Positions 43,769 through 51,575 of a stretch of DNA of 64,000 nucleotides are shown piece by piece (within the stretch, counting starts at the first letter, position 1; every line of letters begins with the position of its first letter). The DNA comes from JBCDBW01 sp039182965 (GTDB taxonomy: Bacteria > Verrucomicrobiota > Verrucomicrobiia > Verrucomicrobiales > DEV007). Under the pieces are notes generated by a model. It was not told where the DNA came from and did no database searches. It saw only the letters and a program-made list of their open reading frames with translations. The DNA is taken from NCBI GenBank assembly GCA_039182965.1, contig JBCDBW010000001.1, forward strand, positions 42,243-106,242, written 5' to 3'. The position numbers and the translations under genes are program-made.

Positions 43769-44232
43769 TTTGGTCGTTAGATTGTAAAGTTTAGGAGATT
43801 TTTCATAGAATCAAAGAAAAATGGTAAGGGCACCGATTACTGTTGTATGTTGGGATCGGTTGAGTTGCTTGAGAGGGCGTGTAGGAGGTGTTGTTCTTCA
43901 CATACGGGGAAAGGAACAAGGTTGGGAGCAGCTTCGTCCATTGAGAACTGTGTGGCGCCTCGTGGAATTCTCACTTTTTCGAAATTGCCTAAGAGCGAGA
44001 ATCAATTCTGAAAAATTTGCTAATTTTGCTTGCTTAGAGGTTCAAAAGCGTTTCTATATACTCATCAACATTCCATTCAGTATCAATTTTTATGGTATTT
44101 AACTCACGTCAGAATGCCTCTCGGCCTTTGGACCGCGGTCTTCCTTGTCGATCAAAGCTGCAGAGAACTTGATACCGGAAGCAGTCACCCCCCAACACAT
44201 AAACAAATAGGAACCACATCGGGTTTAGAGTT
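43769..44232. other. AT-richer intergenic region upstream of the HTH-receiver gene
   Basis: This stretch of about 460 bp is noticeably richer in A/T between 43970 and 44110. A plus-strand open frame of about 90 codons (43821-44102) has no domain, odd composition and no ribosome site, so I do not call it a gene. A weak promoter-like pair, TTGCTT at 44030-44035 and TATATA at 44055-44060 with 19-bp spacing, could serve the downstream gene. Confidence 0.35.
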
Positions 44233-44793
44233 ATGGCCGAAGAAGCACCAGAATTAATGACCGTAAAGGAAACAGCGGAGTATCTTCGCATTCCTTTGCC
44301 GACCGTTTATTATTTAGTCCAGCGAGGACAACTTCCTGCGATTCAGATTGGGGGGCGCTGGCGAATCAAACGCAGCCTTTTGGATCGGGATGTGTTGCGC
44401 AATGAAGAGTCTGGGCAGCCAACAGTTTTGGTAGTTGATGACGATCCGGCTCTCCAGTCCTTATTTAAGCAGTTTTTGAAAAAGGCCGGTTTCGGACGAA
44501 TCGTGGTGGGTACTGGAGCGGAGGCGATCAGCCATGCCGAGAAACAAGACTTTGACTTGGTGTTTCTCGATCTAAAATTGCCGGATATTGCTGGTGACGA
44601 GCTCTATGCGAAGCTCAAGGAAATGCATCCAGACCTTCCTATCGTTATTATCACGGGATACCCGGACAGTGAGATTTTGACGAAGATTTTGTCAAGTGGC
44701 CCCGTAACGGTGATCAAGAAGCCGATCGAGTTTGATCAGTTGAACCGGACCGTAAAGATTCTCGGGCACAAAGGCGCAGATTCGGGCTCCTGA
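44233..44793 (+). CDS. Excisionase-type HTH fused to a C-terminal receiver domain
   Basis: The 186-residue protein starts with a MerR/excisionase-like helix-turn-helix (MTVKETAEYLRIPLPTVYYLVQRGQLPAIQIGGRWRI). A two-component receiver domain follows (TVLVVDDDPALQSLF, phospho-acceptor Asp in LVFLDLKLPDIAGDEL, Lys in VIKKPIEF). The order, DNA-binding first and receiver last, is the reverse of OmpR/NarL regulators. No kinase is adjacent, so its phosphodonor is unknown. It is probably cytoplasmic and DNA-binding. A terminator hairpin follows within 70 bp, so the gene is likely monocistronic. Confidence 0.85.
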   Translation: MAEEAPELMTVKETAEYLRIPLPTVYYLVQRGQLPAIQIGGRWRIKRSLLDRDVLRNEESGQPTVLVVDDDPALQSLFKQFLKKAGFGRIVVGTGAEAISHAEKQDFDLVFLDLKLPDIAGDELYAKLKEMHPDLPIVIITGYPDSEILTKILSSGPVTVIKKPIEFDQLNRTVKILGHKGADSGS

Positions 44794-44822
44794 ATTCTGA
44801 TCCATCGATTGTTAGTCTTTTG

Positions 44823-44859
44823 AACCGCTCTTGGTCTGTTGCTGGCTGAGGGCGGTTTT
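44823..44859 (+). terminator. Rho-independent terminator after the HTH-receiver gene
   Basis: AACCGCTCT at 44823-44831 pairs with AGGGCGGTT at 44849-44857 (nine pairs, one G-U) across a 17-nt loop, followed by TTTTCGTTT. It lies 30 bp after the gene's stop. Confidence 0.6.
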
Positions 44860-45254
44860 CGTTTATTAGGCTTGGGAACGATCCGGTGCATCCCCGGCAT
44901 GAGTTGTTGGCAGAAGGCCTCTGTAGTCTTTGGGAGAGTTCCTGCGGATGGACTGGGCTTCGGAACCGCCTAAGGGCTTTTCAATAGGATGCGGTTCGCA
45001 CTGACCCGGTGTGGCCGAAGGCTTTTTGCATCGAGCAAAGTCTCATATCGTCCTTCCGGCCCCATTACCGGGCGTTATTCTCATTCATGTGGATCTTTTC
45101 TCCCTTGCGGCGAGGAGGAAAAGACTAATTGTCGATTTGGCGGTGGATTTCGCTTCCTGAGGATACATCGCTGCGCCCATTAATTATCGATTGATTTGGG
45201 ATCAACCTCCCGAATTGCTTTTCTCGTACGCCGATCCTCGCTTCATGGCCGCTG
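44860..45254. other. Intergenic region before the chimeric ORF
   Basis: About 395 bp with no supported gene. A short plus-strand frame at 44989-45183 has neither a domain nor a ribosome site. The region looks like degraded accessory DNA between two unrelated genes. Confidence 0.35.
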
Positions 45255-45998
45255 ATGACGCCACCAAGGCCGGTTTCTCAATCTGGTCCTGACGGTCTCT
45301 GTATGAAGGCTTGGACTCCACCCATATCGCGCGGGGGGACCTCTGCCGGGGCGATCACGGCGCTTATCTTAGCTCTTAACAATGAGCCTGACCCGCGCGA
45401 GGCTCTGCCGAGGGCGATGCTGGACTATTGGCGTGGCTTGCGGGGCAATCCAGATGAGATCGACCGGCCTGTAGACTCGCCTATTTTCATTGAGCATGGC
45501 ACTGGTGAAGAGACGCTTGAATTATCTCAGACCACCGATATCACCGTCCAGTGCGAAGAGGTTGCTGTGACCTATGAACTCTACGCCATCGCCACCAAAG
45601 GACACGCCGTCTGGAACAAGGTAAAGACCAACTTCATCGATGGAATGCTACTGGTGCGACGTACGAGCGCGTTCACCTGCCAGCACCTCCAACTCGGAAC
45701 CCTGGCCGGATTTCCCATCGTTCCAACCGGCATCAACACGACGGGTCTGGATTTTACGGGCGGAGATCTCACCTTTTACTTCCAAGGGGAGCGCGGGATC
45801 AGCTATGAAGTTTTTGTCAGTCAAGACCTAGAGAGCCGGTTGAAGCTCTCAGGTTTGGGCACGAATGGCTGCACGGTTGAATACCGGGCGATCCCGTCGG
45901 GTGGCACCAGTACCATCGTCGTCAACTTTCCAGATCCCTTTGCGAGCCTCCCGAAGCTTTTCCTTTGGATGCAGGAATCTCCAGCTCGGTCGTGTTAG
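45255..45998 (+). CDS. Hypothetical, probably chimeric protein
   Basis: This 247-residue frame begins without a signal peptide and has an early patatin-like elbow (GGTSAGAITALILAL), but lacks the rest of a patatin domain. Its C-terminal third (VFVSQDLESRLKLSG ... TIVVNFPDPFASLPKLFLWM) instead resembles the closing beta strands of secreted Verrucomicrobiota proteins. The join of two unlike parts suggests a remnant or a fusion produced by deletion. I do not assign a function and it may not be expressed. Confidence 0.4.
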   Translation: MTPPRPVSQSGPDGLCMKAWTPPISRGGTSAGAITALILALNNEPDPREALPRAMLDYWRGLRGNPDEIDRPVDSPIFIEHGTGEETLELSQTTDITVQCEEVAVTYELYAIATKGHAVWNKVKTNFIDGMLLVRRTSAFTCQHLQLGTLAGFPIVPTGINTTGLDFTGGDLTFYFQGERGISYEVFVSQDLESRLKLSGLGTNGCTVEYRAIPSGGTSTIVVNFPDPFASLPKLFLWMQESPARSC

Positions 45999-46142
45999 CG
46001 TTCGCTGTTAGGTGGGGGCTCGGACCGCCCTCATTGGCATCACCGGCGTGGAGGAGAGCCATAGTTTTTGGCGGTGGCAACGGTGATAGAGTATTAGTGG
46101 ACGGCGAGCCCGATCTATCGTTTGGTTTTGGCGGAGAGTGTG

Positions 46143-46280
46143 ATGGGCCCCTCTGTTGATTTCTTAGCCGCGCCAAAATCGGGCATCCGTTCCACCTTTA
46201 GGCGCAAGACTACACTGCTCGGACAGCCTTCCGCAGGCACGTATTGGGAGATCAGCCATATTGTCACCTTTGAAAAATGA
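46143..46280 (+). CDS. Short ORF or gene fragment coupled to the GDPD gene
   Basis: A 45-codon frame starting at ATG 46143 ends in TGA that overlaps the next ATG as ATGA. It reads protein-like (DFLAAPKSGIRSTFR, QPSAGTYWEISHIVTFEK), and the frame stays open upstream to 46098. It lacks a clear ribosome site, so it may be the tail of a truncated gene rather than an intact small protein. No homology recognised. Confidence 0.35.
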   Translation: MGPSVDFLAAPKSGIRSTFRRKTTLLGQPSAGTYWEISHIVTFEK

Positions 46281-47389
46281 AGCCATTTGGCAGAGTCTCC
46301 TCACGTAAATTACTGATTGGGTTCGTGGTGGTGATAATCCTTTTCCTTGGTCTCGGGGCCTACTTCATCAGCCAGTTCAATATTCCCTACAACGTGCATG
46401 AAGGGCTTGCTGACATAAAGAGCACCGGGAAACCTCAGTCTTCCAAAGAGACTAGGTTTTTAACAATTATCGGGCACCGCGGATCCGGGCTTGAAAATGT
46501 GAACCCATCCTCGGGAGGAAAGACGCAAGGCTTGATTGGCAATACGAGGCGAGCCATTCGAGAGGGTCTCGATGCCCGCGTCGATTGGATCGAAATCGAT
46601 CTCCGCCGCACCAAGGATGGAAAGCTGGTTCTGTTTCACGACGATACGATAGATTTCAAAACCAACGGAGAAGGGAAGCTATCTGAACTGTCGTTGAAAA
46701 CGTTGCATAACTTCGAGGTCTCGGTGGATCCCCCGGAGCGGATCCTAACATGGACAGCCTTCCATGAAGGCTTCCTCAAAGACCTCAGGAGCGTGAAAGC
46801 TGGGCTAATCCTCGACGTCAAGGAGAGGGGGCTCGGGAAGGATTTGCTAAATTGGATCAACGAGCCTGAGGCCAACGATTACTTTCGAGAAGGCCAGCTT
46901 ATTGTTTTCGGGGAATACGAGGTTCTGGAGGACTACAAGGACAAAGGACTAAAATTAGGCTACACCTTTACGTGGAGTGGCAAGGGCAATCGTTTCCGCT
47001 ACCTTTTTCATAAGAAGGAGATCATCGAGCGGCTTAAGAGCGTTGGGGCTGACCTTCTTGTCGTGCCTGTGATATTTGCCAGCCGGGACCTAATCGAACA
47101 GGCGAAAGAAGAGGGGATTGAAACATGGACTTACGGAAGCGACGATCCGAGAGATTGGGATCGGTCGCGCGCCCTCGGAGCTACCGGTTTAATCGTGGAT
47201 ACTCCGGCAGTTGCCCGTACCTATTATCCTTCTATTGATCGTAGAGACCTCCGTGCACAAAAAAGTGACGTCGTACGACCTGCTACCGGTCACGTCTCGG
47301 ATTCGGGAGATTGCGACGAATCTCAACCCGATACGGGTGGCGCGCTCCCGATATCAGAGACAAGGCCTTCGATGTTCGACAAGCGATGA
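46277..47389 (+). CDS. Glycerophosphodiester phosphodiesterase-like, membrane-anchored
   Basis: The protein has 370 residues, with an N-terminal membrane helix (LLIGFVVVIILFLGLGAYFI) and a GDPD catalytic domain. Visible motifs are IGHRGSGLEN (His and Arg), WIEIDLRRTKDGKLVLFHDDT (Glu, Asp and the second His), and a barrel ending with WTYGSDDPRDW. Such enzymes hydrolyse glycerophosphodiesters to glycerol 3-phosphate. A C-terminal tail of about 45 residues beyond the barrel is unusual. Codon choice includes more AGA/TTA/ATA than neighbouring core genes, hinting at transfer. It overlaps the downstream gene as ATGA. Confidence 0.75.
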   Translation: MKPFGRVSSRKLLIGFVVVIILFLGLGAYFISQFNIPYNVHEGLADIKSTGKPQSSKETRFLTIIGHRGSGLENVNPSSGGKTQGLIGNTRRAIREGLDARVDWIEIDLRRTKDGKLVLFHDDTIDFKTNGEGKLSELSLKTLHNFEVSVDPPERILTWTAFHEGFLKDLRSVKAGLILDVKERGLGKDLLNWINEPEANDYFREGQLIVFGEYEVLEDYKDKGLKLGYTFTWSGKGNRFRYLFHKKEIIERLKSVGADLLVVPVIFASRDLIEQAKEEGIETWTYGSDDPRDWDRSRALGATGLIVDTPAVARTYYPSIDRRDLRAQKSDVVRPATGHVSDSGDCDESQPDTGGALPISETRPSMFDKR

Positions 47390-48066
47390 CTAAACGACTG
47401 CAATATTACGCTTGGTTCTTTATTTGGCGATTTTTGCGCAACCCACTCGCAATCATTAGTTACCCTTCTTTTATTATCCGCGTAAGCAGGAATCGGCGTA
47501 CTACCTACCGCGGAATTCGTCTCATAGACTCAAATTTTGACGATTCCGATGATGACCTTTTCCTCACTAAGACACAACGAGCCTTAGATCTGATCCATAA
47601 AAGAGACCCCTTGAGATTCAACAGGGTGAGACGGGAAGTCAAATGGGTGGTTAACTCGGAGCTTCCGACCCTCGGCATGTATCGACGACCCGGTAGAGTC
47701 TGTTATGTGGACTTCGGCCGTTGGAATTTTGATGAGCATCCCGAATGGTCATTACGCGATCTAGCGTCAACCATCGTTCACGAAGCGACCCATGGGCATC
47801 TCCACTCGAAGTATATTGCTCACACTAAGGCTGTTCGTATTCGGGTCGAGCGAGTATGTTGGCGTGCTGAGATGAGATTCCTCAACCACCTCAACGACCG
47901 CTGGGCGGACGAATTGAAGCGCGACTTTGATGCTACACCATGGATTGAATACTATGAGCTTGGTCTTCTTGAAAAATTCGATCGATATCACAAAAGGGTG
48001 GAGGAATCACAGGCTCAGTCGAACGATGCTGGTTCAGCGAATTCTTCGAACTTTTCGCGTTTATAG
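47386..48066 (+). CDS. Putative zinc metallopeptidase-like protein (HEATH motif)
   Basis: From ATG 47386 the product is 226 residues. A hydrophobic/aromatic N-terminal region (YYAWFFIWRFLRNPLAIISYPSFI) may associate with the membrane. The central motif STIVHEATHGHLHSKY matches HExxH plus a third nearby His, as in small zinc peptidases or Zn-dependent hydrolases. No recognised family. It is translationally coupled to the GDPD gene, so the two may act together, but nothing in the sequence reveals the substrate. Confidence 0.55.
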   Translation: MTKRLQYYAWFFIWRFLRNPLAIISYPSFIIRVSRNRRTTYRGIRLIDSNFDDSDDDLFLTKTQRALDLIHKRDPLRFNRVRREVKWVVNSELPTLGMYRRPGRVCYVDFGRWNFDEHPEWSLRDLASTIVHEATHGHLHSKYIAHTKAVRIRVERVCWRAEMRFLNHLNDRWADELKRDFDATPWIEYYELGLLEKFDRYHKRVEESQAQSNDAGSANSSNFSRL

Positions 48067-48118
48067 GATTGCGAACCGGGAAAGTTGGGCCGAATAATCG
48101 AGCACCCAGGGCACAAAA

Positions 48119-48556
48119 ATGGAACGCAAAAATTACCTCGCTGCGGAGGTGTTTTTTTACAGCTACGACAATTACGACGATCATCTAGGGATGAACGAAC
48201 GTTTCGATCGGCTTATGCCCGATGACGCGCGACTCTTGGAGAGAGCCCTGGATGGTGAGTTGGATAGCAAGGAACTTGCGACGGAACTGGGGACTTCCGA
48301 GGACGATTTAATCGAATTCCTTCAACGCACCAAAAACGCCCGCAGGATTGTCGACGCGGAAACTCCTGTCGAATCGTTTCGTGAAGCGGTCAAGCAATCA
48401 ATCCAGATCGCATTGGAAAAGGGCATTAGCGATGAAGCCGACATTGATTCCTTGGTAGGACAAATTTGTTACCGTGCGGCGGACCTTAGCTTTCTATTGA
48501 GGAAGAGCGGTGAAAGACTGGAGCAATACTCCGAAGATCTCAGACGTGAGTCTTGA
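48119..48556 (+). CDS. Conserved-looking acidic protein, unknown function
   Basis: The protein has 145 residues, is acidic and largely helical, with no signal peptide or membrane segment. A segment LMPDDARLLERALDGELDSKELATELGTSEDDLIEFLQR looks like a short helix-turn-helix-like or sigma-factor-like bundle, but the match is weak. AGGG precedes the ATG at a good distance, supporting translation. It lies 52 bp after the metallopeptidase-like gene on the same strand. I cannot assign a function. Confidence 0.5.
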   Translation: MERKNYLAAEVFFYSYDNYDDHLGMNERFDRLMPDDARLLERALDGELDSKELATELGTSEDDLIEFLQRTKNARRIVDAETPVESFREAVKQSIQIALEKGISDEADIDSLVGQICYRAADLSFLLRKSGERLEQYSEDLRRES

Positions 48557-48590
48557 GCGTGATGAAAATTGGGAGGGCCGCTTGCGAGAG

Positions 48591-50051
48591 TCAGCACAGG
48601 GCGGGTGTTTGGCCATTTGCCCAGTCGACGTTTTGTTCGTAGGCGTGAGCGATTTTGAGGAGGGTTGATTCGTCGTAGGGTTTGCCGAGGAGTTGGAGGC
48701 CGATGGGGAGGTGGGTGCCGGTTTCGGACTTAGCGAGGCCGCAGGGGAGACTGAGCCCGCAGATGCCGGCGAGGTTTGCGGCGATCGTGAAGATATCAGC
48801 GAGATACATCTGAAGGGGGTCATCGGTTTTTTCGCCCATTTTGAAGGCGGGGGTGGGGCTCGTGGGCGCAACGAGGGCGTCGACTTTTTCGAACGCGTCC
48901 GTGAAATCCTGGCGAATGAGCGTGCGGACTTTCTGGGCGCGGAGGTAGTAGTCGTCGTAGTAGCCGGAGCTAAGGACGTAGGTACCGAGGATGATGCGGC
49001 GTTTGACCTCGGTGCCGAAGCCTTCTTCTCGGGTGTTCTTGTAGAGGGAAATGATATCCGCCGGTTCATCGGCGCGCTTTCCGTATCGGACGCCATCGAA
49101 GCGGGCGAGATTGGCTGAGGCCTCGGCGGTGGCGACGACGTAGTAGACGGCGATTGCCGGTTCGGAGTGGGGAAGAGAAACCTCGATAATGTCGGCGCCG
49201 AGAGCTTCGAGATTTTTGACGGCGGCATGGACCGCGGATTCAACCTGTGGATCGATGCCATGGATGAAGTATTCCTTGGGCAGTCCGAGGCGGATGCCGT
49301 TGAGATCATCACCAAGGGCGGCGGTGTAGTCGGGGACAGGTTCGTCCACGGAGGTAGCATCGTTCTTGTCACCACCTGCGATGGCATTGAGCAGGAGCGC
49401 GGCGTCGGTGCTTGTCTTGGTCATTGGGCCGATTTGATCTAGAGAGGACGCGAAGGCGACGAGACCGTAGCGGGAGACGCGGCCGTACGAGGGTTTGAGT
49501 CCGACGATACCGCAATGGGAAGCGGGTTGACGGATAGAACCCCCGGTGTCGGAGCCAAGTGCGGCGAAGGCGATATTGGCCGCCACGGCAGCTGCCGAAC
49601 CACCCGAGGAGCCGCCGGGGATGCGTTCGAGATCCCAGGGGTTGCGAGTTGCTTGAACGCCGGAGTTTTCCGTGGAAGAACCCATCGCGAACTCATCCAT
49701 ATTGATTCGGCCGACGGGAATAGCTCCAGCCTTGCGTAGATTTGTGATGACCGTGGCGTCGTAGGGCGCGGTGTAGTGATTGTGGAGAAGTTTCGAGGCG
49801 CAAGAGCAGGGTTGGCCTTTGACATTAATGACGTCCTTGATGCCAATCGGCAGCCCCCCGAGGGGGAGTGAAGTGTCAGCGGTGTCAGCTTCGGCGAGAG
49901 CGGTTTCGGCATCGACGGAGAGATAGGCGCCAACTTTGGAGTCGAGTGTCTCGATGCGATCGAGGAGGGTCTGAACGGCCTCGCGTGGGGTCAGGTCTCC
50001 GGCGCGGAGATGAGATTGCAGCTCGGAGAGGGTCCAGGTGTGTGCTTCCAT
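48591..50051 (-). CDS. gatA: Aspartyl/glutamyl-tRNA(Asn/Gln) amidotransferase subunit A
   Basis: GatA is an amidase-signature enzyme that frees ammonia from glutamine for GatB, converting Glu-tRNA(Gln) or Asp-tRNA(Asn). The sequence shows the Ser-cisSer-Lys triad region: GIKDVINVKG (Lys), RIPGGSSGGSAAAVAA and GSDTGGSIRQPAS. The 486-residue length is normal. gatC lies 9 bp upstream on the same strand; gatB is not in the window. The presence of this complex implies indirect aminoacylation of tRNA(Gln) and/or tRNA(Asn). Confidence 0.95.
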   Translation of the reverse strand: MEAHTWTLSELQSHLRAGDLTPREAVQTLLDRIETLDSKVGAYLSVDAETALAEADTADTSLPLGGLPIGIKDVINVKGQPCSCASKLLHNHYTAPYDATVITNLRKAGAIPVGRINMDEFAMGSSTENSGVQATRNPWDLERIPGGSSGGSAAAVAANIAFAALGSDTGGSIRQPASHCGIVGLKPSYGRVSRYGLVAFASSLDQIGPMTKTSTDAALLLNAIAGGDKNDATSVDEPVPDYTAALGDDLNGIRLGLPKEYFIHGIDPQVESAVHAAVKNLEALGADIIEVSLPHSEPAIAVYYVVATAEASANLARFDGVRYGKRADEPADIISLYKNTREEGFGTEVKRRIILGTYVLSSGYYDDYYLRAQKVRTLIRQDFTDAFEKVDALVAPTSPTPAFKMGEKTDDPLQMYLADIFTIAANLAGICGLSLPCGLAKSETGTHLPIGLQLLGKPYDESTLLKIAHAYEQNVDWANGQTPALC

Positions 50052-50060
50052 GAGGCGGAT

Positions 50061-50351
50061 TTACTCAACTACTTTTGGAACGACGAACTGGTCCTCCGTC
50101 TTTTTGGGGGCGTTCCGCAGTGCCAGATCTCGCGGGAGCGGCTCGTCGGGTTTGTCAGGGCGAACGACATCGTAGACGGGGTTGGCGTGAGCGGTTGGTT
50201 CAATTCCGGAGACGTCGTATTCGTCGAGTTGCTTCATGTATTGCAGAATGCGTCCCAGTTGTTCCTGGAATGCATCGATCTCCTTTTTTGACAGTTCAAT
50301 GCGAGCGAGATTCGCGACGTATTGAACATCGAGTTCTTGGGAAGAAGGCAT
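50061..50351 (-). CDS. gatC: Aspartyl/glutamyl-tRNA amidotransferase subunit C
   Basis: This is a small 96-residue GatC with the characteristic start LDVQYVANLARIELSKKEIDAFQEQLGRILQYMKQLDEYDVSGIEPTAH (shown only to mark the motif order: helix, QLGRIL, LDEYDVSGIEPTAH). It wraps around GatA and GatB to stabilise the amidotransferase. It is directly followed by gatA. Start and length fit the family. Confidence 0.94.
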   Translation of the reverse strand: MPSSQELDVQYVANLARIELSKKEIDAFQEQLGRILQYMKQLDEYDVSGIEPTAHANPVYDVVRPDKPDEPLPRDLALRNAPKKTEDQFVVPKVVE

Positions 50352-50417
50352 GGGGTATTTGAAACTACCCGTGGCGAGAAGGGAAACGATTTTTTAGGGA
50401 GGCAGTCGAGGAGATCT

Positions 50418-50837
50418 CTATCCAGAAAGGAAACGTGACAACCAGACCGCGAGGAAAATCAGACCGACAACGAGGGCGACGAAGGCGGCCACGTTGCGAA
50501 TCTGCAGTTCGCGGAGGCGAACGCGACGGGAGCGGCTTAGGCGGTCGACAGGAGCGCTAATGAAGTCGTCTTCGATATCGGCAGGGACGATATCGATAGT
50601 TTTGATACGATGGAGGGCGCGATTGAAGGGAGTGGATACGATGAGTGTCTCGAGTTTCTCGATTTGTTCCTTCATGTGAGTTGATTGACGTGCGAGGTGC
50701 TCCGCTTCCTGGCTAAGGGAGAGGGTTTTGTCTGGACCATTGCCATCAAGGGGGAGCTCTATGGCCACGGGCGAACCTTCTTCTGGCTTGGGCACGGGGC
50801 GACGTTTTCGGCGACGGATTCGTTTATTCATGGACAA
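50418..50837 (-). CDS. Coiled-coil, C-terminal membrane-anchored protein
   Basis: This 139-residue protein begins with a very basic stretch (NKRIRRRKRRPVPK). It has a central heptad-like segment (SLSQEAEHLARQSTHMKEQIEKL) and a single hydrophobic helix near the C-terminus (VAAFVALVVGLIFLAVWL). The topology suggests a tail-anchored cytoplasmic coiled coil. It resembles the neighbouring 209-residue gene in architecture only. No known family. Confidence 0.6.
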   Translation of the reverse strand: MSMNKRIRRRKRRPVPKPEEGSPVAIELPLDGNGPDKTLSLSQEAEHLARQSTHMKEQIEKLETLIVSTPFNRALHRIKTIDIVPADIEDDFISAPVDRLSRSRRVRLRELQIRNVAAFVALVVGLIFLAVWLSRFLSG

Positions 50838-50908
50838 ATTGGTGTCGCGACTGAAGGGAGTTGTCGAGATGGGCCACGCCGGCGGGAGCCGATGGCAATC
50901 GCCAGCGC

Positions 50909-51538
50909 TTAGCCAAGGAGGAAGTAGAGCACGAGAGCGATGAGTGAGAAAACCATCAGGGGTAGCGTGAACGCCAAGCCACCAAGCAAGAATGCTTTGA
51001 ATCCAATTGGACCGTTGGCAGCGCTCAAGAGGGAGGCAGATTCGGAGTTTCGTTCGAGAAGTCCGCCGATGCGTTTCATGGAGTTTTTGTAGTCACACTC
51101 CGCGTCCTCGATGGTCGACAACGCGCGCGTCAGTTCTCCACCGAGGTCGGTGCGGGCCCATTGTTCCGGATTGAACAGTGAAATGCGATCTAGGTGGCGA
51201 GCGAAGCTTTCCTTAGTTTGGAGGAACTCTTCGGCGCGCCGTTCTGCCTCTTGCGCTTCTCGATCCAGGGTGGCGATGGCGGTATTGAGCCGTTCGGAAA
51301 TTGCGGCACGACCGTCGGTGAATTTGTCCTGCTGAGCGCCGAGTTCTTCGAGCTCGACCTTTTGTTTTTCCACCTGCTCTTGTTGATGACGCAGTTTGAG
51401 GAGTTGTTCTTGGGCTTGTTGAACTTTTTCATCGAAGTCTTCGTTCATAGCGGGGACTTCCAAACTGTGGTCATCGTCGATGGAAAACATTTCATTAGAG
51501 ACAGAGATGTTCGAGAAATCGGTAGCAGCATTCATCAC
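50909..51538 (-). CDS. Coiled-coil, tail-anchored membrane protein
   Basis: Its 209 residues comprise an acidic N-terminus, a long Gln/Glu/Lys coiled coil from about 35 to 105 (EKVQQAQEQLLKLRHQQEQ and on), a less regular region, and a C-terminal transmembrane pair (KAFLLGGLAFTLPLMVFSLIALVLYFLLG). Several in-frame start codons are close together; the first Met is at 51538. The function is unknown; the layout suggests a scaffold or membrane-tethered spacer. It may be cotranscribed with the smaller coiled-coil gene. Confidence 0.55.
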   Translation of the reverse strand: MMNAATDFSNISVSNEMFSIDDDHSLEVPAMNEDFDEKVQQAQEQLLKLRHQQEQVEKQKVELEELGAQQDKFTDGRAAISERLNTAIATLDREAQEAERRAEEFLQTKESFARHLDRISLFNPEQWARTDLGGELTRALSTIEDAECDYKNSMKRIGGLLERNSESASLLSAANGPIGFKAFLLGGLAFTLPLMVFSLIALVLYFLLG

Positions 51539-51575
51539 AGAGAAAGGATCGAGATATTGTTAATATCTATTAATA

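Noticed and set aside
43821..44102. 90-codon plus-strand frame upstream of the HTH-receiver gene
   Set aside because: No ribosome site, no domain, and composition unlike the real genes; probably spacer.
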